Translations under genes and position numbers: made by a program
Part shown: positions 12,571 through 20,016 of the stretch, in pieces
Layout: every line of letters starts with the position of its first letter
How positions within the stretch are numbered: position 1 is the first letter of the stretch
The notes under the pieces: model-generated
Told to the model about the DNA's origin: nothing
What the model saw: only the letters and a program-made list of their open reading frames with translations
The model's database searches: none
Source: a virus
DNA: 20,016 nt
IMG/VR virus record: IMGVR_UViG_3300039412_000175
Span: 1-20,016 of that record
Strand: one strand, 5' to 3'

Positions 12571-15464
12571 TGCCTCACTCCCTCCAGCCCCTCGTCTGCT
12601 TCAACTCGGGCGAGCTGTCTCCCACCCTTGACAGCCGCCTCGACCTGCCTGCCTACCGCAAGGGCTGCCGCCTGCTGCGCAACATGATCCCGCTGAAGAC
12701 CGGCGGCGCCACCCGCCGGCCCGGCACGCAATGGATCGCCCTCGGCAAGCAGAACATCACCGGCCTGCCCTCCGTCTCGCGGCTCCAGAAGTTCCAGTAC
12801 GCGCCCGGCACGACCTTCATGCTGGAGTTTTGCGACAAGGGCATCCGCTTCTACTCGAACGGGGCGCAGGTGCAGGTCACGACCGCCCCCGACTGGGTGA
12901 CGGGCACCTCCTACCCGGCGGGCGCCTTCGTGCGCTACCCGGCGGTGACGGGCGGCATCTACTACCTCTACAACGGGCCGCTCGTCAACTCGACCAGTTC
13001 GCCCAACACCGACACCACACACTGGACGGGGGGCGCCTCTAGCCTGCCCTACGAGGTGCCCTCGCCCTACCTGGCCACCAACTTCACCCCGCCCAACTAC
13101 TGGACCTCGGACGTGTTCACGCTCGCGTGCTGCCAGATCAACGACGTGGTGTACATCGTCCACCCGAGCTATCCCGTTTACAAGCTCATCAGCTATTCCA
13201 ACACGAACTGGGTCATGCAGGCGGTGCAGTTCATGACGCCGGCCCTGCTCGACCAGAACGCGACGGACACGACCCTCACGGCCTCGGCGCTCACGGGCGC
13301 GATCACCCTCACGGCCTCGGCTGCCGCGTGGGTCACGGCCACCTACTACACGCCGGGTAACAGCGTCACCTCGGGCGGCCTCATCTACAACTGCGTGCAG
13401 GTGCATGTCAGCGGCACCTTCGCCGCCGACCTCGCCAAGGGCCTGTGGACCCTCGTGACAATTTTTCAGGAGGGCCACAAGGGCTCCTACTGGCAGCTCG
13501 CCTACAACCGCCCCGCCTCCTTCATCGAGTTCGACGCCACGCCCTCGGTCGGCAACTACACCTTCGCGGGCGGCTCGTGGTACAACTCGGTTTCCACCCT
13601 CTTCATCATCGGCACGTGGGAGTTCATCACCTATGGCACATGGCAGGGGGACGTGTCGGTGCAGGCCAGCTATGACAACGGCGTGACGTGGCAGGTCATC
13701 ACCACCGTCTCCAGCCGGGCGGATGCCAACTTCAATGTTTCGGGGCAGGACATCGTGGGCGGCCTCTACCGCCTCGTGGTGACGAACGCCGTCGCCACGG
13801 CCTCGGCCTCGGTGCCGCGCCTCAGCCTCACCGCCGACAACCAGTTCGTGTACGGGCTCGTGCAGATCACCGAGCTTTGGGCGGCGTGGGTGTCGGGCAA
13901 TTCCTACGTGGTGGGCAATGTCGTCAACTACGGGGCGCACAGCTACACGTGCCTCGTGAACACCTCGGGCACCACCATCCCGCCCAGCGACCCGGTGCAT
14001 TGGATGCTGGGCAGCCCCTACATCCAGACCGCCCAAGTCATCACCCCGCTTTATGCGACTTCCGCCACGATCTACTGGTCCGAGGGCGCGTGGTCGGACG
14101 TGCGCGGCTACCCGCAGGCGGCTGCGGTCTTCCAGGAACGGCTCTGGTACGGCGGCACCACCGCCCAGCCGCAGCGGGTGTGGGGCACGCAGACGGACGA
14201 CATCGAGAACTTCGCCCTCCTCGACCAGTCCCAAGCCACCTACGGACTGGCCTTCGATCTCAATGCGCCGGGACGCGGCCCCATCCAGTGGCTCGCCGCG
14301 CAGACCGACCTCATGATCGGGCTGGCGGGGGCGGAATGGATCATGAACAGCGGGACCGGCACCAACACGGCCATCACGCCCTCTGCCGTGCTGGCGATGG
14401 AGCACTCCGCCAACGGCTCCGCCCCCAGCCTGCCGGGGCTCATCATCAGCAATGCCGCCTTCTACGTCACCCGCAAGGGCACGCGCTTCCAGCAGATGCT
14501 TTTCAGCGTGTTCACCAACAAGTACATGTCGCAGGACATGCAGGTCCTCTCCCAGCATCTCACGGCGGCGCGGGTCAAGCAGTTCGACTTCCAGCAGGAG
14601 TTTCAGAACCACTCGCTGCTGTGGGCGGTGTGCGGCGACGGCTCGCTCATCTCCATGACCTACGCGATGGAGCAGGAGGTGTTCGGGTGGGCCAAGCACC
14701 TGACCGGTCAGGACCGGGGGGACCTGTTCCTGTCGGCGCAGGTCATCTACGGCTCGGAGGGCAATGACGACGAGGTGTGGGTGAGCGTGCTGCGCCAGCC
14801 GGGCAGCAGCTTTCTATGCCAGATTGAGCGGCTTTGGCCGGTGGACTGGCAGACCGCCAACGAGGGCCTGCCCGATCTCACGCAGGCGTTCTACGCCGAC
14901 TGGGGACTGCGCTTGGTGCAGGGCACGGACATCAGCCCCGCCAGCGCCACCTTTGGGGCGGGATTTGCGGGCCTGACAGGGCGCCAGCTTGTGGTTTCGA
15001 TCAATGGCCGGGTGGCCGCCAGCGGCCTCGTGGGCTCGACCCTTCCCCCTTACGGGGTGGTGACGGTGCCCAACTACGTGCCGGTGGCGGGCGATGTCAT
15101 CGTGGTGGGCCTGCCGATCAACTGGTACGTGCAGCCCATGCGCCTCGACTTGGACGCCCGCGCCAGACCCATCCCGGCAGTCAACAAGTCGATTGCGAAG
15201 CTCTACCCCCGACTGCTCAACTCCATCGGCGGCAACTGGGCCACGCGGCAGAACGACATCATTCCGCTCCCGACCTATCAAGCCACCGCCGTCCCCGGCC
15301 AGCCCCCGCCCTTCATGCCCAACGTGCCGCAGGAGGTGGAGGTCGATTGCGGTTCCTTCATGCAGAACGAGGTGGACCCGCAGTTCATCTTGCAGGGCTC
15401 CGACCCTTTGCCCTTTACGGTCTTGGGCATAACTGTTAAGTACGACATTTCCGGCTCCGCATGA
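12570..15464 (+). CDS. tail tubular protein B-like / tail hub protein with three carbohydrate-binding repeats
   Basis: A 964-residue tail tube protein. The N-terminus shows the family start: CFNSGELSPTLDSRLDLPAY, KGCRLLRNMIPLKTGGATRRPGTQW and then FQYAPGTTFMLEF. Mid and late landmarks include NDVVYIVHPSYPVYKLI, FQERLWYGGTTAQPQRVWGTQ, FDLNAPGRGPIQWLAAQTDL, ISNAAFYVTRKGTRFQQM and FDFQQEFQNHSLLWAVCGDGSL, as in the gp12-like/nozzle proteins of short-tailed phages. Three inserts at about residues 109-152, 254-293 and 440-478 share the pattern W-V-x-G/A-x-x-Y ... G-x-x-V ... Y-x-C/Y ... W of CBM5/12-like modules, matching the one in tail tubular A. The protein assembles below the adaptor at the tail tip. 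It is somewhat longer than T7 gp12 (about 790), consistent with the extra modules. A long antisense ORF across it is a composition artefact. Confidence 0.8.
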   Translation: MPHSLQPLVCFNSGELSPTLDSRLDLPAYRKGCRLLRNMIPLKTGGATRRPGTQWIALGKQNITGLPSVSRLQKFQYAPGTTFMLEFCDKGIRFYSNGAQVQVTTAPDWVTGTSYPAGAFVRYPAVTGGIYYLYNGPLVNSTSSPNTDTTHWTGGASSLPYEVPSPYLATNFTPPNYWTSDVFTLACCQINDVVYIVHPSYPVYKLISYSNTNWVMQAVQFMTPALLDQNATDTTLTASALTGAITLTASAAAWVTATYYTPGNSVTSGGLIYNCVQVHVSGTFAADLAKGLWTLVTIFQEGHKGSYWQLAYNRPASFIEFDATPSVGNYTFAGGSWYNSVSTLFIIGTWEFITYGTWQGDVSVQASYDNGVTWQVITTVSSRADANFNVSGQDIVGGLYRLVVTNAVATASASVPRLSLTADNQFVYGLVQITELWAAWVSGNSYVVGNVVNYGAHSYTCLVNTSGTTIPPSDPVHWMLGSPYIQTAQVITPLYATSATIYWSEGAWSDVRGYPQAAAVFQERLWYGGTTAQPQRVWGTQTDDIENFALLDQSQATYGLAFDLNAPGRGPIQWLAAQTDLMIGLAGAEWIMNSGTGTNTAITPSAVLAMEHSANGSAPSLPGLIISNAAFYVTRKGTRFQQMLFSVFTNKYMSQDMQVLSQHLTAARVKQFDFQQEFQNHSLLWAVCGDGSLISMTYAMEQEVFGWAKHLTGQDRGDLFLSAQVIYGSEGNDDEVWVSVLRQPGSSFLCQIERLWPVDWQTANEGLPDLTQAFYADWGLRLVQGTDISPASATFGAGFAGLTGRQLVVSINGRVAASGLVGSTLPPYGVVTVPNYVPVAGDVIVVGLPINWYVQPMRLDLDARARPIPAVNKSIAKLYPRLLNSIGGNWATRQNDIIPLPTYQATAVPGQPPPFMPNVPQEVEVDCGSFMQNEVDPQFILQGSDPLPFTVLGITVKYDISGSA

Positions 15465-15877
15465 AAATCCGCGCCCTCGACCTTGAAAAGGAGTACGACG
15501 CCTTCGCCGCATGGTGGACGAAGCGGGAGCTGACGCCGCCCTCGAAGATCATCTTGCAGGGGGCGACCGGCTTCGCCGTCAAGGCGGGCGAGGTGGACGT
15601 GACCGCCGGCTGGCTCTACGTCGCCAACAAGGGCGTCATTGGCATCGTGGAGTGGATGGTCGTGAACCCATCCGTTGTTGACTTGGTGGCGATCAGCGCC
15701 TCGGTCAACCTGCTCTATGACTTTCTGGAGAAGTTCGCCCGCGAGGCGGGCTGCTCCGTGCTGTTCACCTCCACGCAGCTCGACGGCTCCATCCGCCGGT
15801 TCCTGCAAAAGCGCGACTGGACCCTCTGCGAGGGCAAGCCGCATGTGCATTTGCTGAAGGTCTTGCAAAAGGAGTAA
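15461..15877 (+). CDS. GNAT-like N-acetyltransferase family protein
   Basis: A 138-residue protein with the ATGA coupling. The layout resembles a short GNAT fold: LDLEKEYDAFAAWWTKREL as first strand and helix, ATGFAVKAGEVDVTAGWLYVANKGVIGIVEWMVVNP as the beta sheet, then a helix LLYDFLEKFAREAGCSVLF and a final QKRDWTLCEGKPHVHLLKVL. The standard acetyl-CoA loop (Q/R-x-x-G-x-G/A) cannot be seen clearly, so binding of the cofactor may be lost. Proteins of this kind occur between tail tubular B and the ejection proteins in many podoviruses, where the fold may have a structural role in the virion. I favour that reading over a free acetyltransferase, but cannot prove it. Confidence 0.6.
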   Translation: MKIRALDLEKEYDAFAAWWTKRELTPPSKIILQGATGFAVKAGEVDVTAGWLYVANKGVIGIVEWMVVNPSVVDLVAISASVNLLYDFLEKFAREAGCSVLFTSTQLDGSIRRFLQKRDWTLCEGKPHVHLLKVLQKE

Positions 15878-15878
15878 C

Positions 15879-16370
15879 ATGGTTGCCGCCCTCGTTGTTT
15901 CCGCCGTCGCCTCGGTCGCTGCCGCCGCCGAGAGCGCGAGCATGGCCTCGAAGCAGGCCACCGTCGCCAGCAAGGTCGCCAACTACAACGCCAACGTGGA
16001 CATCGCCAACGCGAACCAGCAGGCGATGGACGCCAACGCCAACATCGCCAAGCAGCGGCAGGCGGACGCGACCTACATGTCCAGCCAGCGGGCGGCCCTT
16101 GCCGCCTCGGGCGTCTTGGAAAATACCGGCTCCCCCCTCTCGCTGGAGGCCACGACCGCCGGTCGCATGGAGCAGAACATCCAGCAGTACTGGACGACCG
16201 TGCAGGAGAAGGAGGACACCGAGTTCACCGCCGCCCGCATGGGCATCTACGAGGGGCAGGAGGAGGCCAGCATCTACCACTTGGAGGGAGCGGCGGACAT
16301 CTTCAAGGGCATCGGTGAGGCGTCCAAGTCTATCGGCGGAATCGCCCAATATGAGAAAGGACTTGGCTAA
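15879..16370 (+). CDS. internal virion / ejection protein, gp14-like
   Basis: The start ATG follows an AGGAG five bases upstream. The 163-residue product has a hydrophobic Ala/Val-rich N-terminus (residues 2-18), then a long helical Ala/Asn/Gln-rich region with VANYNANVDIANANQQAMDANANIA, the SQRAALAASGVLENTGSPLSL motif (A-S-G-V ... G-S-P), and a second helical stretch with RMEQNIQQYW and EFTAARMGIYEG. This order, helix then A-S-G-V-x-x-x-x-G-S then helix then Gly-rich end, is that of T7 gp14-like proteins which form the outer-membrane part of the ejected channel. Size is slightly below gp14 (about 196). It is the first of three successive ejection-type genes. Confidence 0.7.
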   Translation: MVAALVVSAVASVAAAAESASMASKQATVASKVANYNANVDIANANQQAMDANANIAKQRQADATYMSSQRAALAASGVLENTGSPLSLEATTAGRMEQNIQQYWTTVQEKEDTEFTAARMGIYEGQEEASIYHLEGAADIFKGIGEASKSIGGIAQYEKGLG

Positions 16371-17959
16371 TGGCCTCCATCCCCACCATCCCCGGCAGCG
16401 AGCAGGTCCAGTCCGTCCAGCGCGGTGTCAAGCGAAATCTTTCCGTTGAGGAAGGCCCCTTGCAGGCCGCACGCGGGGCCATCTCCGCCGCCAACCAGTC
16501 CATCCAAGGCATGACCGCCGTGGTGGAGGACTACGAGGAGAAGAAGCGACGGGCCAAGGAGGCGGCGTTCTTCAACGAGACCACCCTCCACCAGATCAAT
16601 GCGCAGACGGAGTTCACCAAGACCCTGCGGCAGCAGCCCTACGAGAAGATTCCCGAGAACTGGTCGAAGGCGTCACAGGACACGATGGATGCCCTGCGTG
16701 ACAGCGACCAGTACCGCGCCATGTCGCCCGCCGCCAAGCGCGTGTGGAACCAGAAGTCGGCCATCTGGCAGGCCAGCACCACGAGCGATTTTCAGGTCAC
16801 GTCCGACCACCTCGGCATCACCGTGCGCAACGGGAACCTGAACGCGCTCATGGACAAGGGGGCCACGACCGGCGACGAGTCGGTGGTGCCCGCCGTGCAG
16901 CAGGCCATCGGCATGTCGGTCAAGACGGGCGACCTCACGCCGGAGCAGGGGGAGGACAAGTGGCGGCAGTTCCAGACCAAGTTTGCAGTCGGGCAGGCGT
17001 CCAACCTCATCGAGACGAAGCCGCAGCGGGTGAAGGAAAAGCTCGTGGCGGGAGACTGGAAGGAAATCCCCGAGAATATCCGCAACCACCTCACCACGCT
17101 GGCCACGACGCAGGAGCGGGCCAACCTTTCGCTGCTGCCCGTCAACCCGCTCACCATGCAGGTGGACGACAAGACGATTGACGACGCCATCGCGGGCGGC
17201 ACCATCGACCGCCAGCAGGGCGATCTCCTCAAGAAGACGCAAAAGCTGGAATCAAGCCGGGCCGACCGGGAAGTGTCGAACCGCATCATGGCGGGTGTGC
17301 ATGACAGCGTGGCGTGGAAGGGCGCGGACAACCCCGACAACTACGCGAACGACCTCGCCAAGGACCTGCCGCTCATCCGCGATGCCACCACCCGCAAGGA
17401 CACCGCCGACCGCATCGACCGGCAGCTCGCGGCGGTGAAGAAGACGGGGCAGACCGAGGAGAAGCCGGTGGAGCAGCAGATTTACAAGCTCATCAATGAC
17501 GACTTGCGCTCGCAGGGGGCGATGATTCCGGTCGCGCTGGAGGACATCCCGGCCAAGGAGCGCGGTCTGTTCCATTGGGGTGCGGCCACGCCCGCGACCA
17601 CGGCGATGCACTACGCGGTGGGCGGCTTGACCGAACTGGAGAAGCTGGACGAGAAAGATTCGCATTGGCCGCTTCCCGGCATCAGCAAGGAGAAGGCCAC
17701 CCAGGCGGCGCAGGTCCACGCCGAGGAAATCCACAGCCAGATGTCGCAATGGTTCAAGACCGAGGAGGGGCAGCACGCGGACTTTGACAAGGCCAAGGAT
17801 CACCTGCACGCGATTGAGCGTCCCTTTGTCGAGGAAGCGGTGAAGCAGACCTTGCAGCGCCGCGCCCCCGTGCAGTTCACCTCGCCCGAGGACGTGAAGA
17901 ACCTTCCCTCGGGGATGCCGTTCCTCGACCCGCAGGGCAATCTTAGACATGCCAAGTGA
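16370..17959 (+). CDS. internal virion / ejection protein, gp15-like
   Basis: A 529-residue, mostly helical, charged protein that begins at a TAATG overlap. Early residues include VQRGVKRNLSVEEGP and a likely coiled coil (SIQGMTAVVEDYEEKKRRAKEAAFF). Later come repeated small helical units resembling the region of gp15-like proteins where AIGMSVKTGDLTPEQGEDKWRQF precedes IETKPQRVKEKLVAGDW and IPENIRNHLTTLA. This G-x-L-T-P-E-Q then P-x-x-V-x-x-x-L arrangement recurs in podovirus internal core proteins and suits a protein that is unfolded, ejected and reassembled in the periplasm. No membrane segment. Length is below T7 gp15 (747). The assignment rests on position and pattern; no enzymatic motif is visible. 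Confidence 0.65.
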   Translation: MASIPTIPGSEQVQSVQRGVKRNLSVEEGPLQAARGAISAANQSIQGMTAVVEDYEEKKRRAKEAAFFNETTLHQINAQTEFTKTLRQQPYEKIPENWSKASQDTMDALRDSDQYRAMSPAAKRVWNQKSAIWQASTTSDFQVTSDHLGITVRNGNLNALMDKGATTGDESVVPAVQQAIGMSVKTGDLTPEQGEDKWRQFQTKFAVGQASNLIETKPQRVKEKLVAGDWKEIPENIRNHLTTLATTQERANLSLLPVNPLTMQVDDKTIDDAIAGGTIDRQQGDLLKKTQKLESSRADREVSNRIMAGVHDSVAWKGADNPDNYANDLAKDLPLIRDATTRKDTADRIDRQLAAVKKTGQTEEKPVEQQIYKLINDDLRSQGAMIPVALEDIPAKERGLFHWGAATPATTAMHYAVGGLTELEKLDEKDSHWPLPGISKEKATQAAQVHAEEIHSQMSQWFKTEEGQHADFDKAKDHLHAIERPFVEEAVKQTLQRRAPVQFTSPEDVKNLPSGMPFLDPQGNLRHAK

Positions 17960-20016
17960 TGCCTGCCACCGCCACAGAATGGGATGCGGTTTCCACGAAG
18001 GCCACCACCCCGCCGCCCCAACCGGCGGCCAAGCAGTCGTGGGATGACGTGAGCGGACCCGCCGCGCCCAAGGCGGAGCCCCCGGTGGAGTTTGAGCGGC
18101 TGTTCCAAGGGATCGACGCACTCAAGGGGCCGCAGTGGGATGCGCTGGACCGGGTTTCCGCCAAGCCCAAGGAGGCGCGGGCGCAGGCCGTCAACCAAGC
18201 CTACTGGCAGACCCAAGGAGTGCCCACCGCCAACTGGCCCGCCGCAAGGCTCGCCATCGCCAAGCAGAAGTACGGCTACGTGGGCGACGACATCACCGAT
18301 GAAAAGCTCTACCAGCTAAGGCAGGGGGAGATTCAGAAGCAGTCGGGGGAGGCGGAACCGAGCTACCAGAAGCAGTGGCAGCAGGCGGTCAAGGACGGGA
18401 GCTGGCAGGAGGCCCTGCGCGTTTATGGGCGGTACTTTTCGTCCCCATGGAAGCGGTATGAGCAGAGCGTCGACCAGTCGTTCGATTCCCCCGCTGTCGA
18501 GATTCCCCAAGTCAAGGAGCCCAAGGGCCTGCCGGTCGGATTGCAGGAGGCGGGCGAGGTCGGGGCCAAGCTCGTCAACGCCGCGAGCGGGCTGCTCACC
18601 TCCGCCACTTCGTCGGGCGGCGCGTCCATGCTGGCCCTGCCCGGAACGATGGCCTATGCCGTGCCCTTCTTTGCCGCCAAGACATGGGACGCCGCCAAGC
18701 AGGCTGGCGAGGACTTCATCGGCGCATTTCGCGGGAAGCCCACCACGGCGGGGCAGCTGGCGGGCGACGAACTCAATTTTTACATCAATGCGCTCGGGGC
18801 CTTTGTGGGCACCAAGACCTTGGCAGGCGTGTCAGGCATCAAGGCCATCAAGTCCGCCGCCATCCGCGACGATGCAGGCCAAGTCCATGAGGGACTTCAT
18901 CACCGCGACATTGCCGCCGAGGGCAAGGAGGGCTTTACCACCACGGCGGGCAAGTTCGTGGACCGCAAGCAGGGCATGGCCATCGCCAAGGCGGCGGGGC
19001 AGGTTGACCCAGACACGCCGGGCGGCGAGCTTCATTCCGAGCATGTCGTGCCTCCGGGGGACACCGCCGTCCTGAAGCCGGGCGATGCCGAGCCCGTGGA
19101 CATCGGCCCCCGCGACGAGAGCGTTTCGACCGGCACGGGAAAGCCCACCGCCAAGGAGAAGGTCATCCCGCCGAGCGACTACGGCATTGCGGCCCGCGTC
19201 AGCGGACTGCGCGCCAAGCAGGGCAAGATCGAGGAGGTCGTGCCCGGCGAAGGCATCTCATGGGAGGAGTCGGTGGCGCGGGGGCGGGAAATGCTCCAGT
19301 CGGGAAAGAACCCCTTTGCCGTCCTGCAACAGTTCACCGAGACGGGCAAGCTCTCCAGCGACGACCTAGCCCTTGTGCGGGCGCACGGCGAGCAGCTGGC
19401 CGCCGCCGCCAACCTTGCCGCCGACCAGCACGGGCTGGGCTCGCCCGAGTACACTGCCGCCGCCAAGGCCGATAGCGACTGGATTCAGGCCATCAAGCCC
19501 ATGCAGACGGAGTGGCACCGCATGGGCGAGGCGCAGCAGGGAGAGCAGGAAATCGACACGGGCAGCTTCCACGGCCTCCGCCGCAGCTACCAGCAGGCGA
19601 CGGGGCAGGATTTCAACGTGGAGCAGGCCAAGGCGGCGAAGGAGATTGCGGGTCGAGTGCGCAAGGCGACGAATGAAGCGGAGTCAGCTTCACAGATGGT
19701 CTTTGATGAACTTCTCAAGGAGGTTGGAAGGTCTATCAAAGACGAGAGCGACATCAAGGCATCTAAACTAGAGAAGTCGCTCACCACCCAAATTGAAAGG
19801 CTTGAGGATCAGGTTCGCAATTATGCGCCGTTTTCAAAGCTGCCAGAACAGCAACCCACGAATGTCAACATCGAGGCGTTGCGCCAGCGAATTGAGGCGC
19901 TAAAAGAACGACGCGGATACATACGCGAGGAATTACAGCCCAAGCCGGAAAAGGAAACCAAGCCACGGAAGACCGACGAGGAAAAGAGGATTACCGCGCT
20001 CGACCGACAGATCGAG
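17959..20016 (+). CDS. large ejection / polyvalent-type protein, gp16-like position, 3' end missing
   Basis: The ATG at 17959 overlaps the previous stop (TGATG), and the frame is open for 686 codons to the window end. The N-terminus holds repeated short units: E-W-D-A-V-S (residues 7-12), S-W-D-D-V-S (27-32) and Q-W-D-A-L-D-R-V-S (59-67). A basic/aromatic region up to about residue 170 follows (AYWQTQGVP, WPAARLAIAKQKYG, ALRVYGRYFSSPW). Residues 204-241 are hydrophobic and Gly/Ala/Ser-rich, a possible membrane-interacting segment. The rest is helical with linkers, ending in strongly charged coiled coil (IEALRQRIEALKERRGYI). No transglycosylase motif is seen in the visible part. By order it corresponds to T7 gp16, but the sequence looks more like large polyvalent phage proteins, which may add domains further on. 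DNA from about 19660 looks AT-richer with different codon choice. Confidence 0.7.
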   Translation, partial: MPATATEWDAVSTKATTPPPQPAAKQSWDDVSGPAAPKAEPPVEFERLFQGIDALKGPQWDALDRVSAKPKEARAQAVNQAYWQTQGVPTANWPAARLAIAKQKYGYVGDDITDEKLYQLRQGEIQKQSGEAEPSYQKQWQQAVKDGSWQEALRVYGRYFSSPWKRYEQSVDQSFDSPAVEIPQVKEPKGLPVGLQEAGEVGAKLVNAASGLLTSATSSGGASMLALPGTMAYAVPFFAAKTWDAAKQAGEDFIGAFRGKPTTAGQLAGDELNFYINALGAFVGTKTLAGVSGIKAIKSAAIRDDAGQVHEGLHHRDIAAEGKEGFTTTAGKFVDRKQGMAIAKAAGQVDPDTPGGELHSEHVVPPGDTAVLKPGDAEPVDIGPRDESVSTGTGKPTAKEKVIPPSDYGIAARVSGLRAKQGKIEEVVPGEGISWEESVARGREMLQSGKNPFAVLQQFTETGKLSSDDLALVRAHGEQLAAAANLAADQHGLGSPEYTAAAKADSDWIQAIKPMQTEWHRMGEAQQGEQEIDTGSFHGLRRSYQQATGQDFNVEQAKAAKEIAGRVRKATNEAESASQMVFDELLKEVGRSIKDESDIKASKLEKSLTTQIERLEDQVRNYAPFSKLPEQQPTNVNIEALRQRIEALKERRGYIREELQPKPEKETKPRKTDEEKRITALDRQIE

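Noticed and set aside
12510-14699. 729-codon open frame on the - strand opposite the tail hub gene
   Set aside because: Its product is Arg/Gly/Val/His-rich low-complexity sequence typical of the antisense frame of GC-rich genes, and it lies over a well recognised + strand gene in an all-forward operon.
1-20016. CRISPR arrays, tRNA genes, insertion sequences or integrase/attachment sites
   Set aside because: No spaced identical repeats, no cloverleaf-like sequence, no transposase or recombinase motifs and no terminal inverted repeats were seen on either strand.

Overview
The window is a piece of a tailed-phage (or prophage) genome of the podovirus type, GC-rich by eye, with every credible gene on the + strand and packed head to tail. 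Most junctions are stop/start overlaps (ATGA, TGATG, TAATG), so it reads as a virion-structure (late) operon. The gene order matches short-tailed phages whose late block runs from a Bbp19-like protein through scaffold, major capsid, tail tubular A, tail tubular B and three ejection (internal virion) proteins. Portal, terminase, lysis and replication genes are not present. The host cannot be named. Clear purine-rich Shine-Dalgarno sites before 11001 and 15879 show that at least some genes use SD-dependent initiation.

Layout. 3-1221: end of a Bbp19-like gene, a small AT-richer gene bracketed by a perfect 17-bp direct repeat, and an unrecognised 230-aa protein. 1225-2778: tail fibre/tailspike with a right-handed beta-helix (pectate-lyase-like) domain, unusually placed upstream of the head genes. 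2778-4186: a possible small overlapping ORF, the scaffold, and a small charged protein. 4183-4461: GroES-like co-chaperonin. 4451-9889: eight consecutive sugar-type enzymes, namely three GT-A-type glycosyltransferases, two SAM methyltransferases, a GT11 (alpha-1,2-fucosyltransferase family) enzyme and a tandem pair of DUF3431 proteins. 9890-10070: non-coding leader with several potential hairpins. 10071-11636: major capsid protein and a beta/Gly-Ser-Thr-rich protein, probably a head decoration. 11637-11724: gap holding a hairpin with a T-run and a 7-codon ORF, at the point where T7 has its terminator Tphi. 11725-15464: tail tubular A- and B-like proteins, which together carry four CBM5/12-like carbohydrate-binding repeats. 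15461-20016: GNAT-like protein, two ejection-type proteins, and a large protein cut by the window end.

How the genes may work together. Scaffold, GroES-like cofactor and capsid would build and fold the head. The tail proteins and beta-helix fibre would recognise and degrade surface glycan. The ejection proteins would cross the envelope. The embedded glycosyl/methyltransferase cassette is the most unusual part. It has no sugar-nucleotide synthesis, flippase, polymerase or membrane segments, so it most simply suggests cytoplasmic assembly of a methylated, possibly fucosylated glycan on a virion protein from host sugar donors. Modification of host surface sugars is the main alternative. Function assignments rest on motifs read by eye; no database search was run.
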